From Pseudophaeomoniella oleicola (lineage: Eukaryota; Ascomycota; Eurotiomycetes; Phaeomoniellales; Phaeomoniellaceae), in contig QWDQ01000008.1 of the NCBI GenBank assembly GCA_003868215.1, forward strand, positions 543,688 to 607,687: a DNA stretch of 64,000 nucleotides, given 5' to 3'. Position 1 is the first letter of the stretch; every line of letters starts with the position of its first letter. The notes under the pieces were generated by a model, which was given only the letters and a program-made list of their open reading frames with translations, made no database searches and was not told the origin of the DNA. Positions 61,612 to 64,000 of this stretch are shown here, one piece after another. A program made the translations under genes and the position numbers.

Positions 61612-63456
61612 ATGAGTGGACAATTTCCTCGACGGCTACTTCCTGCTTCCCAGAAAGAGCCCGCGTCCGAACCTGGCGCGTCTGATCCTTCAGCACTCCA
61701 CAGCCCGCAAGGCAAGGGCGTCACACGAATATCAACCGCTTGTGAGGCATGCAAACGCCGTAAGAGCAGAGTAAGGGTGCTATCCGACAATGCTGCGTAA
61801 CCATCGAAACTGACCGTTTTGATAGTGTAGTGGTCCGCCGCCACCATGTTCTTTGTGCTCCGCTCACGGTACCGAGTGTACCATAGACGAGTCACTCGAT
61901 CAACGAAGAAGAGTGTCGACCAGTCGACTGGTGGGCTCATCGTCGAACCAGCGAGAGCTACTTACGGCACTTGTGCAATCGATCAAATACAATTCGCGGG
62001 ATGACGTTGAGGAACTGATAATGACTTTGCGCGACAATTTACCCGCTTCAGACACAATTGCCGTACTCAATCGGAATATTGAAGCGCTTCACAGCAAAGA
62101 CATGGACTGGCCGATATCTCTAAACGAGCTTCAAATGGCATATTCCACATCGCTTACGCCCCCATCTGTCGCCGGTGGGAGTACTCAATCAGCCATCTCA
62201 GAAAACGCTCCTCCGGTCGAAGACGACTCTGCGCAGTCGTTATCGGCCGCCAAGACAACAGACCAGGGTGTCGAGAATGTTTCCAACCAGCTGAAGATGT
62301 ACCAACGCTGGATCCATCTCTTTGGTACTGAACCGAGTTCAAGTGCGGATAGTCTACTGGAGGCGCTGCCGAGTTATGAGCCCAAGTGGCACAAGGGACT
62401 GTGGCGCAACTCTTCGGCCTCAAACGCGGGAATCGATGAGGAGATGGAAGCGAGTGCCCAAAAGAAGAGGGCTACAGAAACACAAAGTTCGCGCGACGAT
62501 TGGCATTTTGCCCTACAGATCCGAGATTCTTTTGACAAGCAAGCTCCGAGTCTACCCGTGGAGCTTTCGGCAGACGACAGATTGCGACTCGACGAGGTTA
62601 GTTCGCTCATTGCAGCGCAGCACGTTGACGACGAAGCACATGGAGGTTGGGTGGAGATACTACAAGCTATTGCCGAACCAGACGGGCTTTCTGGGACTCC
62701 CAGTAGCAGCAATGCTCTATTCACGCCTCATCGTCTGGATTTCTCCCGGTTGCCTCTCCACCATGTTCAGACCGTTACGACCCTCGAAGACTCCCCATTA
62801 AGCCGGGTGATCACAGACTACAGGGACGCAGCTCGTGCGGCGATTGCTCAAGGCACTCCGCCCGTCGATATCCTAGGCCGCGATGGTATCATCGTGGAAC
62901 TCTTCTTCCGGAATCGGAATCCCGATGATGACTTTACGGTGAGTAATTGGGCAGCTGAGGTAAGCATCTCCAAGGACCAGCATTCGCACCTCGAAATGGC
63001 TTTATTGACAAACAGCCATAGCTCTGTCGCACCTTTCGGGAATATGACATATATGTTCGTCTCGCCGGATGTCTTTACATGACATATTTGATGCGATGGA
63101 TTCTCATGCCCACGGCCAAAAGGTATGCTGACGTCCCAGACCTATTGAAACCCTTGCCGATCCAGCGCATTGTCGCCCACCACGTGGCGATTGACTTTCT
63201 ACCCATACCAGCACTGCGGGAAGGCTTGGTCAAAAGCCTGCGAGATTTCATGACGACTTTAGCCGCTGCTAAGTTCAGCGTCAATTGGCCAGGCACGATG
63301 GACGAAGCGATCATGCACGATGAGGATCTAGGCAGTCTCCGGCTCACAGAAGTTTTCGAGAAGCACGTAATTGATCGCAGCCATTTCAGCATTGGGCGAA
63401 GTGTTCTGAAATCACTCCCTGAGCTCAGGGGGGTAATCCGCATGGATGACGGCTGA
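61612..63456 (+). CDS. Zn2Cys6 transcription factor with DUF3425-like C-terminus
   Basis: Probable nuclear regulator, 575 aa from three exons (introns 61771-61825 and 62960-63021). The zinc cluster is complete (C44, C47, C54, C61, C64, C70) but split by the first intron, which falls just before C54; the unspliced frame would stop at 61800. The middle is polar and Ser-rich. After about 410 the protein has the pattern DGIIVELFFRNRNPDDDF, NWAAELCRTFREYDIYVRLA, then MTYLMRWILMPTAKRYADVP, PLPIQRIVAHHVAIDF and LPIPALREGLV, which I recognise as DUF3425-type, a domain found in many fungal bZIP and C6 regulators. The second intron is needed to connect its two halves. Target genes are unknown. Confidence 0.85.
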
Positions 63457-63868
63457 GGGGAGAGTAACGCATTCGGTGCACAGTTTGCGGATTTGGCCAT
63501 TTACACGTCTGACGATGCACCGGATGATGCATTTGGTATTGATTTCAATCGGATGCAGTTTACGTAGACGCAGGCGATACTTGCTTGGGCATGTGATGAT
63601 GTCGTTGTGGCCGTGGTTCCTGTGACCTAGAACCTGTCTGACTAGCTAAGGTACCTGTCTGCGTGGTTCCATCACCGCAGACTCTGATTGGCGGGTCTGA
63701 CATTGGGACAAGTTGTACTAGGATATCGCATCCGCTTCCAAACCTCTGTATCTCCTGGTGTCCGGCGAGGTCTTCTAATCATTGGTAGACGTGCCACATG
63801 TGGCATCTCGGCATGTGTGGCATGTGTCTCGGTGTGGCAGGTGTGGAACGTTGTGGTGGTGGCTTGTG

Positions 63869-63903
<35 letters not shown>

Positions 63904-64000
63904 GATGAACTTTTTTCCTTCTCCGGGGAGGTTTCAAGAGAAACCGCCGGGGGAAGGGACCCCCGCCCACCCACGCGCGGCCCCACCGGCGAAGGAACTG
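63457..64000. other. Downstream flank with anomalous GC-rich end
   Basis: The first 400 bases look like normal 3' flank, with TGTGGCATGTG-like repeats near 63790-63850. From 63871 the sequence is a 32-G run followed by about 98 bases that are very rich in G and C and unlike the rest of the window. No gene is supported. Confidence 0.5.
63871..63902 (+). repeat. Poly-G homopolymer, 32 bases
   Basis: Uninterrupted run of 32 G. Such runs are uncommon in fungal genomes and are a known artefact of two-colour sequencing chemistry and of low-quality contig ends. A true G-run is not excluded. Confidence 0.95.

Noticed and set aside
30230-64000. Secondary-metabolite or other biosynthetic cluster
   Set aside because: Two regulators and an orphan gene are present, but no synthase, P450, transporter or other backbone enzyme was recognised.

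Overview
The window is nuclear DNA of a filamentous ascomycete (Pezizomycotina). The grounds are many short introns (mostly 47-90 bp) with GTRAGT-type donors, two Zn2Cys6 regulators, an FlbC-type conidiation regulator, a complex I 49 kDa subunit gene in the nucleus, and one AT-rich block with the CpA-depletion signature of repeat-induced point mutation (RIP). The class cannot be fixed from sequence alone; Leotiomycetes or Dothideomycetes would fit, as a guess. All gene models were spliced by eye. Each listed model keeps an open frame through every junction.

Layout. 1-3.5 kb: Zn2Cys6 regulator. 4.4-30.2 kb: dense housekeeping block. It holds MED11 (-) and TAF5 (+) in divergent orientation, protein phosphatase methylesterase PPE1 (+), a CaMK-type kinase (+), a UBE2W-type E2 with a 12-nt exon (+), a secreted metallophosphoesterase (-), complex I 49 kDa (-) divergent from RPC40 (+), UBA3 (-) divergent from TEL2 (+), and VPS33 (-) divergent from SEC9 (+). 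30.2-38.1 kb: a gene-poor stretch of about 7.9 kb, with one weak spliced candidate at 32.8-33.3 kb, lying upstream of flbC. 38.1-39.3 kb: flbC. 39.3-46.8 kb: gene-poor, containing a 2,078-bp Tc1/mariner-superfamily fossil (43136-45213) with 35-bp inverted ends and a TA target duplication. 46.8-56.2 kb: a TDG/MUG-type uracil-DNA glycosylase, two unrecognised proteins (one with a CxxC and coiled coil) and 6-phosphogluconolactonase. 57.7-63.5 kb: an unrecognised 426-aa protein and a second Zn2Cys6 regulator with a DUF3425-like C-terminus. The last roughly 130 bases contain a 32-G run and atypical GC-rich sequence that may be an assembly-edge artefact.

Functional themes. Several neighbours work in related machines. 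Mediator head (MED11) and TFIID (TAF5) share a 458-bp promoter region. Two membrane-fusion proteins (VPS33, SEC9) share a 299-bp region with a perfect 16-bp inverted repeat. Ubiquitin/NEDD8 enzymes (E2, UBA3) lie in the same block. The most distinctive non-genic signals are the RIP-degraded transposon, whose two ends differ only at CpA/TpG sites, and a dispersed palindrome TACTACGTAGTA found only between genes. I found no gene cluster that I would call a new system.
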